Assembly: GCA_017303415.1 (NCBI GenBank)
Contig: JAFLBJ010000001.1
Location: forward strand, 310,001-374,000
DNA from: Chitinophagales bacterium
GTDB taxonomy: Bacteria > Bacteroidota > Bacteroidia > Chitinophagales > Chitinophagaceae
Length of the DNA stretch: 64,000 bases
Reading direction: 5' to 3'
Every line of letters starts with the position of its first letter. Within the stretch, counting starts at the first letter, position 1. This document shows positions 32,626-40,656 of this stretch, one piece after another. Made by a program: the position numbers and the translations under genes. The notes under the pieces were generated by a model. That model was not told the origin of the DNA. It did not search any database and was given only the letters and a program-made list of their open reading frames with translations.

Positions 32626-33387
32626 ATGGCAAAAAGTATAAAAAAGACAAAACCCAAAAATAAGTCTGAAGATGTTCAGGCTATAGGAATTGGGAAACGT
32701 CTAAAAAAATCATCAAGCGGTGAAATTTCAAAAACTGAAGCGTCTTCTTCACCACCAACTATCAAACCACTAGCTGAGCCTACTGCTTATGATATTTTTC
32801 TTAAAACAATCAAAAGAGCAAGCAATTTAGTTAATGTACATAAAGATGGTACAAAATGTGACGAGCAGCATTATGACAGTTTCAGAGCAGCAGTTGTACT
32901 CTCAATTTCTGCGCTTGACGCTTACGTAAGAACTCTTGTGGTTGACAAGATATTAGGTAAACTGTCTGACAAAGATAAAGCATTGTCTAACGAATTAAAA
33001 GATTACATAAAAAACCTATTAAATCAGGAAGCGTTATTAGAGGCTGGAAGAAAATATGAGTTTAGAGAAAAGGTAGAAAAAGCTATTAGAGCAGATTTTG
33101 AGACTAAGTCTTTTCAAGGTGAATATAAAATTAATGTTTACATGGAACTGGCAGGTTATAAAGATATATTTGAGGAAGTTTCACATAGTGCTAATGTAAA
33201 CAAGAACCGACTACGGGGTGACATGGAAAAATTTACAAAACGTCGTCATATCATTGCACACTGTGGCGATTTTGACTTAAACCAAATTCCGCATAGCGAA
33301 AACACAATTGAAAAGAGTTATACAACCGAGTGCATTGAAGTGGTACAACGTTTTGCTGAACATTTACATAAAGTGACAAACAAATGA
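32626..33387 (+). CDS. Cassette 7a: HEPN-domain protein (putative RNase/toxin)
   Basis: The protein has 253 residues. The N-terminal 50 residues are lysine/serine-rich and probably disordered. From about residue 55 it is all-helical. R207-x4-H212 in KRRHIIAHCGD is the HEPN active-site signature, and FRAAVVLSISALDAYVRTLV is a typical HEPN helix. Proteins of this class (RiboL-PSP-HEPN type) cleave RNA, often as toxin or abortive-infection effectors. Its stop overlaps the start of the Cas2-like gene by 4 bases (ATGA), so the two are translationally coupled within one cassette. Confidence 0.8.
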   Translation: MAKSIKKTKPKNKSEDVQAIGIGKRLKKSSSGEISKTEASSSPPTIKPLAEPTAYDIFLKTIKRASNLVNVHKDGTKCDEQHYDSFRAAVVLSISALDAYVRTLVVDKILGKLSDKDKALSNELKDYIKNLLNQEALLEAGRKYEFREKVEKAIRADFETKSFQGEYKINVYMELAGYKDIFEEVSHSANVNKNRLRGDMEKFTKRRHIIAHCGDFDLNQIPHSENTIEKSYTTECIEVVQRFAEHLHKVTNK

Positions 33388-33662
33388 AAAAAGTATATAT
33401 AATATCATACGATTTAAAAAACCCAGGACAGAATTATGAGAAAATTTTAGCTCTAATTAAGAGTTTTGGGAAATGGGCAAGATTAGGTGGCTCCGCTTAT
33501 TTAATTGTTTCTACACAAACAGCAGTTCAAGTACGAGACAATCTCAAAACTGCTTTGGACTCTAATGATAAACTTTTCGTTGGGACATTGACATTGCCGG
33601 CTGCATGGGTGGGTATGCCAGACGAGGTATCTAATTGGATAAGAAATAATCTTACTGAGTAA
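33384..33662 (+). CDS. Cassette 7b: Cas2/SinR-like small protein
   Basis: The protein has 92 residues. It starts MKKVYIISYDLKNPGQNYEK and continues with LIKSFGKWARLGGSAYLIVS and LKTALDSNDKLFVGTLT. This is the ferredoxin-like SinR/Cas2-like/VapD fold: first strand ending in D, RNA-recognition-type core. There is no cas1 or CRISPR array nearby, so it is not an adaptation protein. Coupled to the HEPN gene by ATGA overlap, it may be its antitoxin or partner. The 3' end carries attC site 7. Confidence 0.75.
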   Translation: MKKVYIISYDLKNPGQNYEKILALIKSFGKWARLGGSAYLIVSTQTAVQVRDNLKTALDSNDKLFVGTLTLPAAWVGMPDEVSNWIRNNLTE

Positions 33663-33668
33663 ATGTAC

Positions 33669-33870
33669 TACCGCTAACAATGCATTGGCAATATGGCGGG
33701 GCGACGAATATATTCTCAGCTTTTTGTTCGCTATTCAGCTTCGGTTTCGGCAGACGAATAACGATGAGCTATACAATAAACAATGAGCTTTTGTATCTTT
33801 AATCAGCAGCGGCTTCGAGCGGACGGAACACAGAGTACCGCCACATCGCCAATGCTTTAACGTTAGCTGC
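33669..33870 (+). repeat. attC-like site 7
   Basis: Left TACCGCT-AACAATGCATTGGCAATATGGCG; right CGCCACATCGCCAATGC then TTTAA-CGTT-AGCTGC. TACCGCT is complementary to AGCGGTA at the start of cassette 7. It contains GACGAATATATTCTCA and CAGCAGCGGCTTCG. Confidence 0.88.
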
Positions 33871-33887
33871 TACTTTATCGATACACT

Positions 33888-34946
33888 ATGAGTACCGGAC
33901 ACACCAAAGAAGACAGAATTAGTACAGTTTACGGAGGTGGAGGACATGTTGTTATTTTAGGAGCTGGTGCTAGTGTCGCATCAACATTAAGAAATCCATC
34001 TACAAATGGTAAACAACTTCCCTTAATGAATAATTTCATAGAAGTTGTTGGCTTAGGCGATATTGTTGCGAAAATTCCTGATGAATTAAAATCTGAAAAT
34101 TTCGAAATACTTTATAGCAATCTGCATCAAGACAATCCAGAATCAGAAGAAATCGGGGAAATTGAAGATAGAGTTTACGAATATTTCAAAGGCCTTCAGT
34201 TACCGAATGAACCGACAATTTATGATTACTTAGTTCTGTCTTTACGTCCAAGAGATTTAATTGCAACATTTAATTGGGATCCTTTTCTGTATCAGGCATG
34301 GACTAGAAGTGGGCATGTTGGCGACAGACCTTACATCGCATTTTTGCATGGGAATGTAGCAATTGGATATAGCAAAACAGATAAGAGATGTGGACCAGCC
34401 GGCATGCGTTCGAAAGCGACTAGAAATTATATGTTACCAACTCAGTTACTATTTCCGGTGACAAAAAAAAATTATAACGACGATGAATTCACAAAAAGCC
34501 AATGGGATATGCTAAAGTATTTTTTGGCCGATAAAAATGTAAGGCTCGTAACAATTTTTGGTTATGGAGCACCTGACACAGACGTTGAAGCGGTTAAACT
34601 TATGCACGATGCATGGGGCGGGAACAAAAAAAGAAAAATGGAACAATTCGAGATTATTGACATAAGAGATGAAGATGTAGTCGTTAAACAATGGGGTAGG
34701 TTTATTGAAACGCACCATTACGACTACTCAAAAGACTTCTTTGATTCATCTATTGCTGCTAATCCTCGACGAACGAGTGAAAGTTATTTTCAACACATAA
34801 TGCCAATGACAATTGATGAGGCGTTTAGTGCTTCAAATCCTGTCCCCAACAATTTTAAAACACTTGAAGAGTTATGGAACTGGTTTAAACCGTTAGTTGA
34901 TGCCGAAGAAAAGTGGAAAAAGGAAAATTCCGATAAAGAAAAGTAG
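33888..34946 (+). CDS. Cassette 8: SIR2-like (NADase-type) defence protein
   Basis: The protein has 352 residues. A Rossmann-type core is visible: GAGASVA at residues 25-31 (NAD-binding glycine loop), ATFNWDPF near 127-133 (cf. the TTNYD motif), AFLHGNVA at about 151-158 (cf. KLHG), and FGYGAPDTDVEAV near 225 (cf. GYSLSDPD). These place it in the SIR2_2-like family, many members of which deplete NAD+ upon phage infection. It lacks a clear second domain. The asparagine and histidine expected for catalysis are present (N129, H154). Confidence 0.75.
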   Translation: MSTGHTKEDRISTVYGGGGHVVILGAGASVASTLRNPSTNGKQLPLMNNFIEVVGLGDIVAKIPDELKSENFEILYSNLHQDNPESEEIGEIEDRVYEYFKGLQLPNEPTIYDYLVLSLRPRDLIATFNWDPFLYQAWTRSGHVGDRPYIAFLHGNVAIGYSKTDKRCGPAGMRSKATRNYMLPTQLLFPVTKKNYNDDEFTKSQWDMLKYFLADKNVRLVTIFGYGAPDTDVEAVKLMHDAWGGNKKRKMEQFEIIDIRDEDVVVKQWGRFIETHHYDYSKDFFDSSIAANPRRTSESYFQHIMPMTIDEAFSASNPVPNNFKTLEELWNWFKPLVDAEEKWKKENSDKEK

Positions 34947-35145
34947 CAGCTAACATGGGGTTTTCTGCTATGTTTGCTGAAGAATATATACTGATCGTTC
35001 CGTTCGCTTATCATCTGCAGTCCAGGCTAAACCAATAAAATCAAACAACAGAAAATAACATCAACTGCATTAACTTTACTCAGCAGTGGTTCGGGCTGAT
35101 GAATGACAGATTATCAGCACAGCAGAAAGCCCTGGCCGTTGTGCG
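34945..35145 (+). repeat. attC-like site 8
   Basis: Left AGCAGCT-AACATGGGGTTTTCTGCTATG; right ATCAGCACAGCAGAAAGCC then CTGGC-CGTT-GTGCG. AGCAGCT is complementary to AGCTGCT at the start of cassette 8. Stem TTCTGCTATG pairs with CACAGCAGAA. Confidence 0.83.
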
Positions 35146-35178
35146 TCACTTTTAACAAACCCTCTCCTTCTTTGAAGT

Positions 35179-36057
35179 ATGGAAGCCAAACTTTTTAAAG
35201 ACTTTAATTTTTCACTATTAGAAGACCCTAGATTCAAAGAAGAAAGTGTTAGAGAAGAATTGATAGCTCCAATAATTAAAGACCTCGGATACAGCAATTC
35301 GGGAAACACTCAGGTTATTCGAAATAATCGATTAAAGCATCCTTTTGTTTCAATTGGTTCAAGCCGAAAAAATGTAACTGTAATCCCAGACTATTTAATG
35401 GAAGTCAATGAAAAGCCAGCTTGGATATTTGAGGCAAAGTCACCTACGGAAGATATAACCGACACAAAACATATTGAGCAAGCATATTCTTATGCTATTC
35501 ATCCCGAGATTAGAGTGAATTACTTTGCTCTGTGCAACGGACATCATTTTGTCCTATATAATATTAGCAGACCAAAGCCAATATTCCATTTTTCACTAAG
35601 AGCAATTGACTTATACAGAAGTATGCTAAAGGAGTTACTTAGTCCGACAAAGGTATTTACTTACCCAGACGAAGCACTAAGTAAAGATTTAGGACTACAT
35701 ATCAAAAGGTTAGGCTTTAAAAGTTCTGACACAATTTTAATTATAGGAAGCAACCCTTTGTTTCTTATGAAGTATGATGACAACCTATTCAGTTATTCTT
35801 CTCCCGTAGGTGACGAAAAGACCGAATATTTAGGCACGTATGACTTTGACTTAGAAGTTGCAAAACAGCTTAGACCAATAGTTGGTGAAAAAAACTTCAC
35901 ACAATTAATGCAGCCAACAAATGGTAGACAATTGCGTTTTAATTTAGACAGAAAACTTAATCTCAACATCAGAATTGCATTACCCGAGCAAGAAAATCTC
36001 ATTGAAAATGACAAAGAGATTTATCTGCCTTTATTACTCAAGGAATTTGTTAAGTAA
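35179..36057 (+). CDS. Cassette 9: HsdR-N-like / type I restriction nuclease-domain protein
   Basis: The protein has 292 residues. The N-terminal half is a PD-(D/E)xK fold of the HSDR_N type: E26 (VREELIAPIIKDLGY), P70-D71 (TVIPDYLM) and E85-A-K87 (WIFEAKSPT), followed by HIEQAYSYAIHPEIRVNYFA and LCNGHHFVLYNISRP. This is the usual nuclease half of type I R subunits, but the helicase, HsdM and HsdS are absent. The C-terminal half (about 150 residues) is not recognised. A stand-alone nuclease acting in defence is likely. Confidence 0.75.
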   Translation: MEAKLFKDFNFSLLEDPRFKEESVREELIAPIIKDLGYSNSGNTQVIRNNRLKHPFVSIGSSRKNVTVIPDYLMEVNEKPAWIFEAKSPTEDITDTKHIEQAYSYAIHPEIRVNYFALCNGHHFVLYNISRPKPIFHFSLRAIDLYRSMLKELLSPTKVFTYPDEALSKDLGLHIKRLGFKSSDTILIIGSNPLFLMKYDDNLFSYSSPVGDEKTEYLGTYDFDLEVAKQLRPIVGEKNFTQLMQPTNGRQLRFNLDRKLNLNIRIALPEQENLIENDKEIYLPLLLKEFVK

Positions 36058-36076
36058 TGTGGTGCAACAAAGCGAA

Positions 36077-36277
36077 CGCTCAACAAAAGGTTTGCCGCAA
36101 GGCTGGCGGACGGAATAACAATCATCAGTTGTACTACTATCAGCTAATATCGGGCTTGACAGAATACTATTTGGCTTTTAGTTGTTAACTTCAACATCAG
36201 TTTTTCAATCGGCTTCAGTTGCCGGGCTGGCACAGCAACAATTCCAGCCCAGCGGCAAGCCTCAAACGTTAGCGGAT
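36077..36277 (+). repeat. attC-like site 9
   Basis: Left CGCTC-AACAAAAGG-TTTGCCGCAAGGCTGG; right CCAGCCCAGCGGCAAGCC then TCAAA-CGTT-AGCGGAT. TTGCCGC pairs with GCGGCAA. The left outer bases match the start of cassette 9 (GTGCG) with one mismatch. Confidence 0.8.
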
Positions 36278-36302
36278 AGGCAAATAGACACTTCATTCAA
36301 TT

Positions 36303-38258
36303 ATGAGCAAACTTATAGACATAGGAGTTGAAGGAGACCACATTGAGTCGTTGACTAAAGCAAACGGTATTACTGCTTTATCGGAACTTATTTGGAATAG
36401 TCTTGATGCTGACTCTACAGAAGTTCATGTTGAAATAAGACCTAATGGCTTAGGGGGCTACCAATATATTAAGGTGAAAGATAACGGACACGGTCTGACA
36501 TATGAAAATGCCCAAGATGTTTTCTCAAGATTAGGCGGCTCTGCAAAAAAAATAAAAACACAAAGTCCAAATGGTCGACAGTATCATGGAAAAGAAGGAA
36601 AAGGTCGCTCTAAAAGCCTTGCGTTAGGAGATTTAGTTAAGTTCAAAAGCATTTATGAAGACAAGGGTATTTTTTCAGAATTTACTGCAACCATCGACAG
36701 AAACAAATTATCAACTACAGAAGTCAGCGATTTAAAGCAACTCAAGAAAGGAGAAAAGCAATCAGGTTTTACAGTTGAAATTGAAAATATCAATCTTAAA
36801 AACGCTGAAACAGCAATAAAATATGAAAATCGCAAGGAACTAGAGGAAAAATTTGCTTCATATTGGATAAGCTATCCGACGTTTAAAATCTTTTTCAACG
36901 GAAAAGAATTAGAATTTTCTTCTTTAATAAAAAACTCCGACCAAACAGATTGCACAGTTGAAAAAGATGAAACAATACATAGCTTTTTGATAAAGGTTAT
37001 AGAATGGAATTTTGAAAATAAGAAAAAGACCTATTTATGCAACTCTCAAGGAATTCCGTTCTTAGATACCAATCTTGGGATTAGGTCTAGCATACCAATA
37101 TCGGTTTTTATACAAGCCGATTACATAGAAACTCTGCAAAGAGAGAATACAATAGACTTCTACGAAAATGACGAAATTTTAATCCCTGTTTTTAAAATTG
37201 CAAAAGAATTTGCAAGAGAATATGTCAGAAAAAGATTGCATCAATATTCAAAAGAATTTATTAATGATTTGAAATCGAAAGGAATCTATCCATATAAAGA
37301 ACCCGCTGAAAATATTTTAGAGGAGTCAAAACGTCAAGTATTTGATATCGTTGCATTACAAATCCACGAGTATTTTCCAAGCTTCAATGAACAAGATGAC
37401 AAAAACAAGAAGTTAACGCTAACATTGATAAGTGAGGCTCTAGAAAATGATTCTAAAAATTTAAGGAAAATACTGACTGAAGTAGTAGAGCTTCCTGAGG
37501 AAAAACGTGAAGATTTAGCTGAGTTGCTTGATAGAACATCGCTTTCAAGTATGATTGATACAATGACGGAAATAAAAAATCGCCTTAATTTCCTGACTGG
37601 ATTAGAACAAATTATTTACGACAAGAAATTAAATAAGAATATTCGTGAAAGAAAACACTTACATAAAATCATTGTAAATGAAACTTGGATTTATGGTGAC
37701 GAATATACTTACGGAGTAGATGACATTACCCTTAAAAATGTTTTGAAAGAATATTTAAGAAGCTGTCTAAAAAGAGACGATTTTGAAGAGGTTTGTGATT
37801 CTGACGACAATAGCGAACTTCAGACAATTCCTGATGTATGCTTATGGCATCAATATAGCCAAGGCAAAGCTGGGGTAGAAAATTTAGTTATAGAATTAAA
37901 AAAGCCAATCGTTGATGCCGGCTGGGACGAAAAAACACAGATTGAATCCTACGCAACAAAGGTTGCTAATGATAGACGGTTTCCGAAAAATAAAACTCGT
38001 TGGAAGTTCATTCTAGTGACAAAAGACATTAAGCCAGAAATTGAGCCTCTTCTTAGTCAGAAAAATAGAAAATACGGACATATTCACGAAGGTGACAATT
38101 TTGATGTGTTCATTCTCACCTGGGGAGACATAATCACAGAAGCGAAGACAAGACACAACTTTATTAAGGAAAAATTAAACCTCAACCTAGAGGGTAACGA
38201 GGAAGGGTTAAATTATTTAAGAAGTAAATACAAAGAGTATCTTCCAAACGAGTTCTAA
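36303..38258 (+). CDS. Cassette 10: GHKL ATPase fused to a PD-(D/E)xK-like C-terminal domain
   Basis: The protein has 651 residues. Residues about 1-220 form a GHKL (HSP90/MutL/histidine-kinase-type) ATPase: E28-N32 (ELIWNSLDADS), DNGHG at 60-64, and a glycine-rich KEGKGRSKSLALG near 97-110. Residues about 220-470 are a helical linker. Near residue 511 DVCLWHQYSQG is followed by NLVIELKKP (E531-L-K533), a D...ExK pattern of PD-(D/E)xK nucleases, and by WKFILVTKDIKPEIEP. A fused ATP-dependent nuclease acting in defence is inferred. The cassette ends at ATCCGCT-AAC. Confidence 0.75.
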   Translation: MSKLIDIGVEGDHIESLTKANGITALSELIWNSLDADSTEVHVEIRPNGLGGYQYIKVKDNGHGLTYENAQDVFSRLGGSAKKIKTQSPNGRQYHGKEGKGRSKSLALGDLVKFKSIYEDKGIFSEFTATIDRNKLSTTEVSDLKQLKKGEKQSGFTVEIENINLKNAETAIKYENRKELEEKFASYWISYPTFKIFFNGKELEFSSLIKNSDQTDCTVEKDETIHSFLIKVIEWNFENKKKTYLCNSQGIPFLDTNLGIRSSIPISVFIQADYIETLQRENTIDFYENDEILIPVFKIAKEFAREYVRKRLHQYSKEFINDLKSKGIYPYKEPAENILEESKRQVFDIVALQIHEYFPSFNEQDDKNKKLTLTLISEALENDSKNLRKILTEVVELPEEKREDLAELLDRTSLSSMIDTMTEIKNRLNFLTGLEQIIYDKKLNKNIRERKHLHKIIVNETWIYGDEYTYGVDDITLKNVLKEYLRSCLKRDDFEEVCDSDDNSELQTIPDVCLWHQYSQGKAGVENLVIELKKPIVDAGWDEKTQIESYATKVANDRRFPKNKTRWKFILVTKDIKPEIEPLLSQKNRKYGHIHEGDNFDVFILTWGDIITEAKTRHNFIKEKLNLNLEGNEEGLNYLRSKYKEYLPNEF

Positions 38259-38266
38259 AACTGCCC

Positions 38267-38340
38267 ATCCGCTAACATTGGTATTGCCAATAGTGAGGCT
38301 TGACATTGGAGCAATCAACAGCGGTAATTCTTTTGTGCCT
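38267..38340 (+). repeat. attC-like site 10, left half only (truncated)
   Basis: ATCCGCT-AACATTG-GTATTGCCAATAGTGAGG is nearly identical to the left arm of site 5 (including GACATTG and CAACAGCGGTAATTCT). The matching right arm (CCTCAC...CGTT) is not found before 38.6 kb. ATCCGCT is complementary to AGCGGAT at the start of cassette 10, so the cassette end is genuine. Confidence 0.75.
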
Positions 38341-38550
38341 ATGTTTATCGAACTTCTAATTCTTAACTCCTATAAATTAATTTTTGATCATTGGTATTGG
38401 GTTTTAATTCTCCATATTATTGCACCCCTTAGATTTAGCGCCTATTTGTTATTCTGCGAGGCAAGAAGCAGTTCCCTAGTTTTAGCAAATACTAGAAAAC
38501 TATTAGTAAGTAAGTATTATTCTCCAAATTAGGGGTTGCAATCACTTTAA

Positions 38551-38596
38551 ACTTGGGTTGTTGGTGAACCATAAAATGACTCCTTACAACCCAAGT
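38551..38596 (-). terminator. Hairpin downstream of the integrase gene
   Basis: ACTTGGGTTGT and ACAACCCAAGT form a perfect 11-bp stem, about 30 bases past the integrase stop. There is only a short T-rich run on the minus strand. Confidence 0.5.
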
Positions 38597-38626
38597 CTAG
38601 TAGATGGCTATTTAAATTGCATTTTT

Positions 38627-39838
38627 CTAGCCTATCAATAGTTTCTTTGCCACTGCCCTTTTCTTATCCACCCCAAACCCCTGTACATAAAACTGAGTGG
38701 TTCGGATATTCTTATGCCCCAGGCATTCACTCAGATATTCAACAGACTCCCCGCCATCTATAATAGCTTTTGAAAACTGGTGGCGTGCTGTATAAGTGGT
38801 TACCTTGGAGGTAATCTCCAATTCTTCCCGGATAAATGCTAAATGCTTATTGGTTACCTTGATAAACTGCATAATGGCCTTGTGCCTGACTTCCGGGTCC
38901 ATACCTTCAGATATGAAGGGGAATAATAGCTGGTTGTTAGTATCCCGACCCCTCCATTTTTCAATAATTTCTGTTGACTCATCTAATAGTGGGACCCTTA
39001 TCAAAATTGGGTTGGCCCTTCCGGTCTCTTTCGTTTTTCCGCGCACAAACACAATCTCCTTCCCCTGAATTTGATCCTTTCTAAGCAATAACAGATCCCT
39101 GAAGTTCATCCCCTGGCACAGGTAAGAAAGCACGAAGAAATCCCGGGACCTTGCCTTAAATCCCCTCTCATCTTCAATTTCCATTTGAATGATCTTTTGG
39201 AAGTCCTCCCGCTCAATAGCCCGCTTTGGGTTCCTTCCTTCCGGTATTACATACTGCCGTTTACCAAAGGGGTACTGGTCCCGGTGCATATATCCCCGGA
39301 AAATAGCTTCATTAATGATGGCTCTAAGTGGTCTCATGTAGATGCCTACTGTGGTCCGCTGCTTGCCCTGCTTCAACAGGTAAGCTTCAAACTGCCAAAG
39401 CAGATCGGGGGTGATATCTGCAAAGCTGAGCTTCTTGTTGAATGTCAGAAGGCTATTCAGGCTGCATTGATAATTACTGGCTGTATTAAAGCTACCCTCC
39501 GACTGCTTCTTCTTGATGACTGATTCAAATAACCCAAATAGAGACTCTGCTGGTTTTGCATCCGTTAAAAACCGCTTCTCAAAGCCAATAAAGCTGAATA
39601 CAGGCAATTCCCGAGCAATGGCCTTTGCCTTATCCATCTTAGCATCCAGGATAATCTTAGCATCCCTAATCCTTTTGGGTGGGGCAGACCTTTGAACCTG
39701 ATTAAAATCCTCCTCATTCATCTTAAATTCTGTAAGGTAATATTTCTGGACCCGGTGCCAGGTTACTCTTATCTTCACCGGGTAAATCCCCTCATCATTT
39801 TTACGCCGGGTATCCAGCACTAGTTTGATCGTTAGCAT
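38627..39838 (-). CDS. int: Tyrosine integrase of the element
   Basis: The protein has 403 residues. It has an N-terminal arm-binding region (KLVLDTRRKNDEGIYPVKIR), a SAM-like core-binding domain (SLFGLFESVIKKKQSEGSFN) and a C-terminal catalytic domain. The C-terminal box has TYTARHQFSKAI (Arg-II region), SECLGHKNIRTTQFYV (histidine and nucleophile Y near residue 384). The first catalytic arginine position appears as CQGMNFRDLL, with N where most integrases have R, as in IntDOT-type enzymes that lack Arg-I. It lies 163 bases from the right att repeat and points inward, the usual layout for tRNA-inserted elements. Confidence 0.93.
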   Translation of the reverse strand: MLTIKLVLDTRRKNDEGIYPVKIRVTWHRVQKYYLTEFKMNEEDFNQVQRSAPPKRIRDAKIILDAKMDKAKAIARELPVFSFIGFEKRFLTDAKPAESLFGLFESVIKKKQSEGSFNTASNYQCSLNSLLTFNKKLSFADITPDLLWQFEAYLLKQGKQRTTVGIYMRPLRAIINEAIFRGYMHRDQYPFGKRQYVIPEGRNPKRAIEREDFQKIIQMEIEDERGFKARSRDFFVLSYLCQGMNFRDLLLLRKDQIQGKEIVFVRGKTKETGRANPILIRVPLLDESTEIIEKWRGRDTNNQLLFPFISEGMDPEVRHKAIMQFIKVTNKHLAFIREELEITSKVTTYTARHQFSKAIIDGGESVEYLSECLGHKNIRTTQFYVQGFGVDKKRAVAKKLLIG

Positions 39839-39854
39839 ATAAAATCATTTATCC

Positions 39855-39875
39855 GTACATACAGCGTACATACAA
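39855..39875 (+). promoter_or_regulatory. Putative integrase arm-type site (GTACATACA pair), right end
   Basis: GTACATACA-GC-GTACATACA, identical to 20761-20781 and in the same orientation, lying between the integrase start codon and the right att repeat. Confidence 0.6.
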
Positions 39876-40000
39876 GTTTTGAAAAATCAGGATAATAAAG
39901 GAAAAACGAAGCTAGAAAAATGAGCTTCAAATTGTTGACAGTCAATAAAATATGAAAACTCAGGAAAATTGAGGCTAACTGAGGAAAAGACCCAAATTGC

Positions 40001-40047
40001 GACTCATAATCAGAGGGTCGTTGGTTCGATCCCAACAGGGTCCACTT
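40001..40047 (+). repeat. attR: orphan 3' half of the CAU tRNA
   Basis: Identical to 20668-20714. It starts in the anticodon arm, so no functional tRNA can form here. It marks the right boundary of the element. Confidence 0.93.
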
Positions 40048-40060
40048 CTTCTGAAGCTAT

Positions 40061-40258
40061 TAGCTGTGCGGGACCTCCGGTCCCGCACTATTCTCCAATC
40101 GCCTCTGGCGACACAAACCACACCCCAACACTTTATTATTACAAAGGAAATTTCTTAATTAGCTGTTCGAGACCTCTGGTCTCGAACCATTTTCCCGTCG
40201 CCTCTGGCGACACAAACAACACCCCAACATTCTATTATTACTAACGAAAATTCTTAAT
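40061..40258. repeat. Two tandem 99-bp repeats, each with two hairpins
   Basis: Copy 1 (40061-40159) has TGCGGGACC-TCC-GGTCCCGCA; copy 2 (40160-40258) has GTTCGAGACC-TCT-GGTCTCGAAC. Both are followed by TCGCCTCTGGCGA and CACCCCAACA. The stem changes between copies are compensatory. A third, single copy is at 62957-63008. Confidence 0.85.
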
Positions 40259-40266
40259 CAAAATAA

Positions 40267-40656
40267 ATGACTCTATCCGCAGATGCAAAGGAGATGATTG
40301 AGCTGATTTCCCAAAGATTGGACCCACTCTTTGTCCAACACGGCTATATTAATAAAAGAAGATACTCAGATCCCTCGGTTTTCAGTGAAACCCTGGGATA
40401 TGAGAAAGGTGAAACTGAGTTACGAATATCCCTTAGCCTGCATCCCCATGATTATCCCAACGGGATTGATATTCGGCTGATAAAAAAGACTCCGGGGAAT
40501 TGGGAGTATTCGAGTTTTTCAGATTTAATTACCATGCTTGAAAAAAGCAACTCATTTCAAAAAGAAAACTTCCAAATCGAACCCAGAGAACGTTTTGACA
40601 TGGCATTATCCAGCATGCAAACATTTTGCGAAAAGATATTAGAAAAGATTGGTTAA
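40267..40656 (+). CDS. Small protein of unknown function
   Basis: The protein has 129 residues, no signal peptide and no membrane helix. The pattern is mixed alpha/beta: an N-terminal amphipathic helix (AKEMIELISQRLDPLFVQHG), then TELRISLSLHPHDYPNGIDI, and a C-terminal helix FDMALSSMQTFCEKILEKI. No family is recognised. It follows the hairpin repeats and precedes the leader of array 2; its base composition is nearer to the host than to the cassettes. Confidence 0.6.
   Translation: MTLSADAKEMIELISQRLDPLFVQHGYINKRRYSDPSVFSETLGYEKGETELRISLSLHPHDYPNGIDIRLIKKTPGNWEYSSFSDLITMLEKSNSFQKENFQIEPRERFDMALSSMQTFCEKILEKIG

Larger units (their letters stand above)
20668..40047. mobile_element. 19.4-kb tRNA-integrated element carrying a cassette array
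   Basis: A perfect 47-bp direct repeat, made of the tRNA 3' half plus three bases, marks both ends (20668-20714 and 40001-40047). A tyrosine integrase (38627-39838, reading inward) lies 163 bases from the right end. Inside are an XRE regulator, a minus-strand replication/recombination module (22.9-26.2 kb) and ten plus-strand gene cassettes (27.9-38.3 kb). No relaxase, conjugation, capsid or terminase gene is visible, so it is a non-conjugative island or satellite-like element that may rely on a helper. A+T content is higher than in the flanks. Confidence 0.9.

Noticed and set aside
33384-33662. True Cas2 of a CRISPR system
   Set aside because: No cas genes or repeats in the window; paired with HEPN instead.
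38278-38532. 84-residue reading frame after cassette 10
   Set aside because: It begins inside the truncated attC arm; no start signal or recognisable content.
38627-39838. The integrase at 38.6 kb as the integron integrase
   Set aside because: Its length, arm-binding domain and place next to the tRNA att repeat fit the element; it lies after, not before, the array, and array 2 lies outside the element.
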